A stretch of DNA of 64,000 bases from Solwaraspora sp. WMMD791 (lineage in GTDB: Bacteria; Actinomycetota; Actinomycetes; Mycobacteriales; Micromonosporaceae). The translations under genes were made by a program, and so were the position numbers. The notes beneath the pieces were generated by a model that saw only the letters and a program-made list of their open reading frames with translations, was not told the DNA's origin and searched no databases. Within the stretch, counting starts at the first letter, position 1. Each line of letters starts with the position of its first letter. Positions 62,738 to 64,000 of the stretch are shown in pieces. The stretch is taken from assembly GCF_029581195.1 (NCBI RefSeq), contig NZ_CP120737.1, positions 2,891,001 to 2,955,000 on the forward strand. The letters run 5' to 3'.

Positions 62738-64000
62738 GTGCACCAGCAGCGGATCGGTGTCCTCCTCGGCCAGCGGCGTCGGACGCGGCATCGGCGGCAT
62801 CGGGCCCATCGGCGGCATCGGCGGCTCCTCCGGCACCGGACCGTCCCCACCCCGATGGTCCGGTCCGGGGACGCGCCCGTCGCCAGCCGGGCCCCGGGCG
62901 TCGGCACCGGCCAACCGGCCATCGGCGGCGGCCAGGACCAGCCGCCGGGCGATGTCCGGCGCCCCGGCCCAGTGCAACGTCAACTGGGAGGCGTGCACCC
63001 GACGCCACACGAACCCCTCCGGCACACCGTTGCCCCACGTCCACGCCGGGGTGTGCCCGGCGCGCGGAGCGACCACCACCTGGTGCTGCTTGTAGCCGAT
63101 CATCCGACCACCCAGCGGAGCGACCGGGGTCGCCGCCCGCGACGTCGCCTCCCGGTAGCCGACGACCATCCGGTCGGAGGTCATCGCGGCCGCGTCGAAC
63201 ACCTCCCCCATCGGCCGGCCGTCGCACTCGCGGACCAGCCACAGCAGGCCACTGCCCTCGGCCAGCACCGGCCGGCCGGCCCGGGCCAGATCCGCCACGG
63301 CCGTGGTCAACGCCCGGTTCGCCGACAACTCCGGCAGGTACGCCTCCGGCAACCCGCCGGGCAGGACCAGCGCGGCGGTCGCCTCCGGCAGCAGTTCGTC
63401 GCGCAGCGGGTCGAACGGCACCACCGCCCCACCGGCGGCGGTGATCAGCTCCACCGTCTCGGTGTAGCCGTAGACCAGTTCCGGCGTACCGGCGACGGCG
63501 ATCACCGGTCGCCGTACCGGCGGCGCCACCGGCGGGGCGCCGGCCGCCTCCGCCTCGGCGGCCAGGGCGTCGGCGGCCGACCAGGCCGGCACCGGCAGCG
63601 GCGGCGCCGACCGGGCCAGGGCCAGCACCCGGTCGAGGTCCACGGCGGCGTCCACCGCCTCACCGAGACGACGGATCAGCCGTACGGTGTCGATACTGTG
63701 ATGCGCCACCGGTACCACCCCGGCGGCGCGGGGAATACCGGCGGGCAGCTCACCCCGGTGCAGTGCGCCCAGCACCGGCACCCCGATGTCGTCGAGTGCC
63801 TCTCGCAGCACCTGCTCGTGGCGGGCCGAACTGACCCGGTTGAGGATCACCCCACCGAGCCACAGCAGATCGTCGTAGGCCCGGAAGCCGTGCACCAACG
63901 CACCGATCGACTGGCCCATCGCCGCCGCGTCGACCACCATCAGCACCGGGGCCCGCAGCGCGGTGGCCACCGTCGCGGTCGACGCGCTGTCCGCCCGGGT
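62717..64000 (-). CDS. cobB: cobyrinate a,c-diamide synthase, C-terminal part (runs off the window)
   Basis: About 427 codons are present; the frame remains open to base 64000, so the 5' end lies outside. The ATPase part shows APVLMVVDAAAMGQSIGALV, LWLGGVILNRVSSARHEQVL and HRGELPAGIPRAAGVVPVAH. The glutaminase part shows RPVIAVAGTPELVYGY, LPGGLPEAYLPELSANRALT and SGLLWLVRECDG. In CbiA/CobB enzymes the glutaminase cysteine follows a G-x-C-x-G motif; here AEGSGLLWL has Ser in the equivalent place as read, which needs checking against family alignments. The C-terminal tail carries a PPMPPMGPMPPMP repeat. Its end converges with the PBP gene. Confidence 0.9.
   Translation of the reverse strand, partial: TRADSASTATVATALRAPVLMVVDAAAMGQSIGALVHGFRAYDDLLWLGGVILNRVSSARHEQVLREALDDIGVPVLGALHRGELPAGIPRAAGVVPVAHHSIDTVRLIRRLGEAVDAAVDLDRVLALARSAPPLPVPAWSAADALAAEAEAAGAPPVAPPVRRPVIAVAGTPELVYGYTETVELITAAGGAVVPFDPLRDELLPEATAALVLPGGLPEAYLPELSANRALTTAVADLARAGRPVLAEGSGLLWLVRECDGRPMGEVFDAAAMTSDRMVVGYREATSRAATPVAPLGGRMIGYKQHQVVVAPRAGHTPAWTWGNGVPEGFVWRRVHASQLTLHWAGAPDIARRLVLAAADGRLAGADARGPAGDGRVPGPDHRGGDGPVPEEPPMPPMGPMPPMPRPTPLAEEDTDPLLVHSADDLG

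Overview
The window is GC-rich actinobacterial chromosome. The codon bias, the frequent GTG starts and 1-4 base ATGA/GTGA gene overlaps, an Scr1-type regulator paired with a DUF397 protein, an Rv2466c-like mycothiol-linked DsbA homologue, an Eis-like acetyltransferase and a truncated haemoglobin O together suggest Micromonosporaceae (Micromonospora or a close relative). That placement is inference, since no rRNA or tRNA gene is present. I saw no phage, insertion sequence, CRISPR array or biosynthetic megacluster. This is mostly core and semi-core chromosome arranged in short operons, with strong hairpins at many of the gene ends.

Layout. 1-2.9 kb: end of an unidentified gene, the Scr1/DUF397 pair, two small hypothetical genes, a Phd/YefM-like antitoxin fragment and an XRE-cupin regulator. 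3-5.3 kb: a coupled trio (epoxide-hydrolase-like lipoprotein, methyltransferase, DinB protein). 5.4-12.7 kb: GntR regulator, a complete BMP-type ABC importer and allophanate hydrolase, apparently a nitrogen-compound uptake and breakdown unit. Next come an arginase-family protein (12.7-13.5 kb) and a large membrane-anchored protein with a ZU5-like HFS motif (13.5-15.5 kb). 15.7-20.7 kb: a sugar ABC importer divergent from a GH43 beta-xylosidase, with palindromes between them. 20.8-25 kb: SDR, MFS exporter, a MoaD-like protein with a beta-propeller partner, and an unknown protein.

25.1-28.9 kb: metH behind a probable S-adenosylhomocysteine riboswitch. 29-36.4 kb: lipoprotein, PAP2 phosphatase, membrane protein, Eis-like acetyltransferase, rpiB, DUF1015 protein and the Rv2466c-like protein. 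36.6-42.8 kb: pepN, a zinc alcohol dehydrogenase, DUF5130 and small membrane proteins, and an amidase. 42.9-44.5 kb: a secreted membrane-anchored protein and a sortase that has no arginine after its cysteine. 44.6-52.5 kb: HNH endonuclease, MscS channel, MFS, glbO, YbjN protein, and an ettA-thioesterase-unknown operon. 52.9-56.9 kb: otsA and an unusual otsB-GH15 fusion, which pairs trehalose synthesis with a glycosidase. 57-64 kb: cobalamin genes (siroheme/cobA fusion, cobT, cobC-like, cobB), interrupted by an opposite-strand class A penicillin-binding protein.

Threads linking genes. Cobalamin genes and B12-dependent metH share the window. Carbon supply (xylosidase plus sugar importer) and nitrogen supply (BMP importer plus allophanate hydrolase) are each organised as importer plus enzyme. 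The least explained items are the ZU5-like HFS protein, the sortase variant, the MoaD/propeller pair and the OtsB-GH15 fusion.
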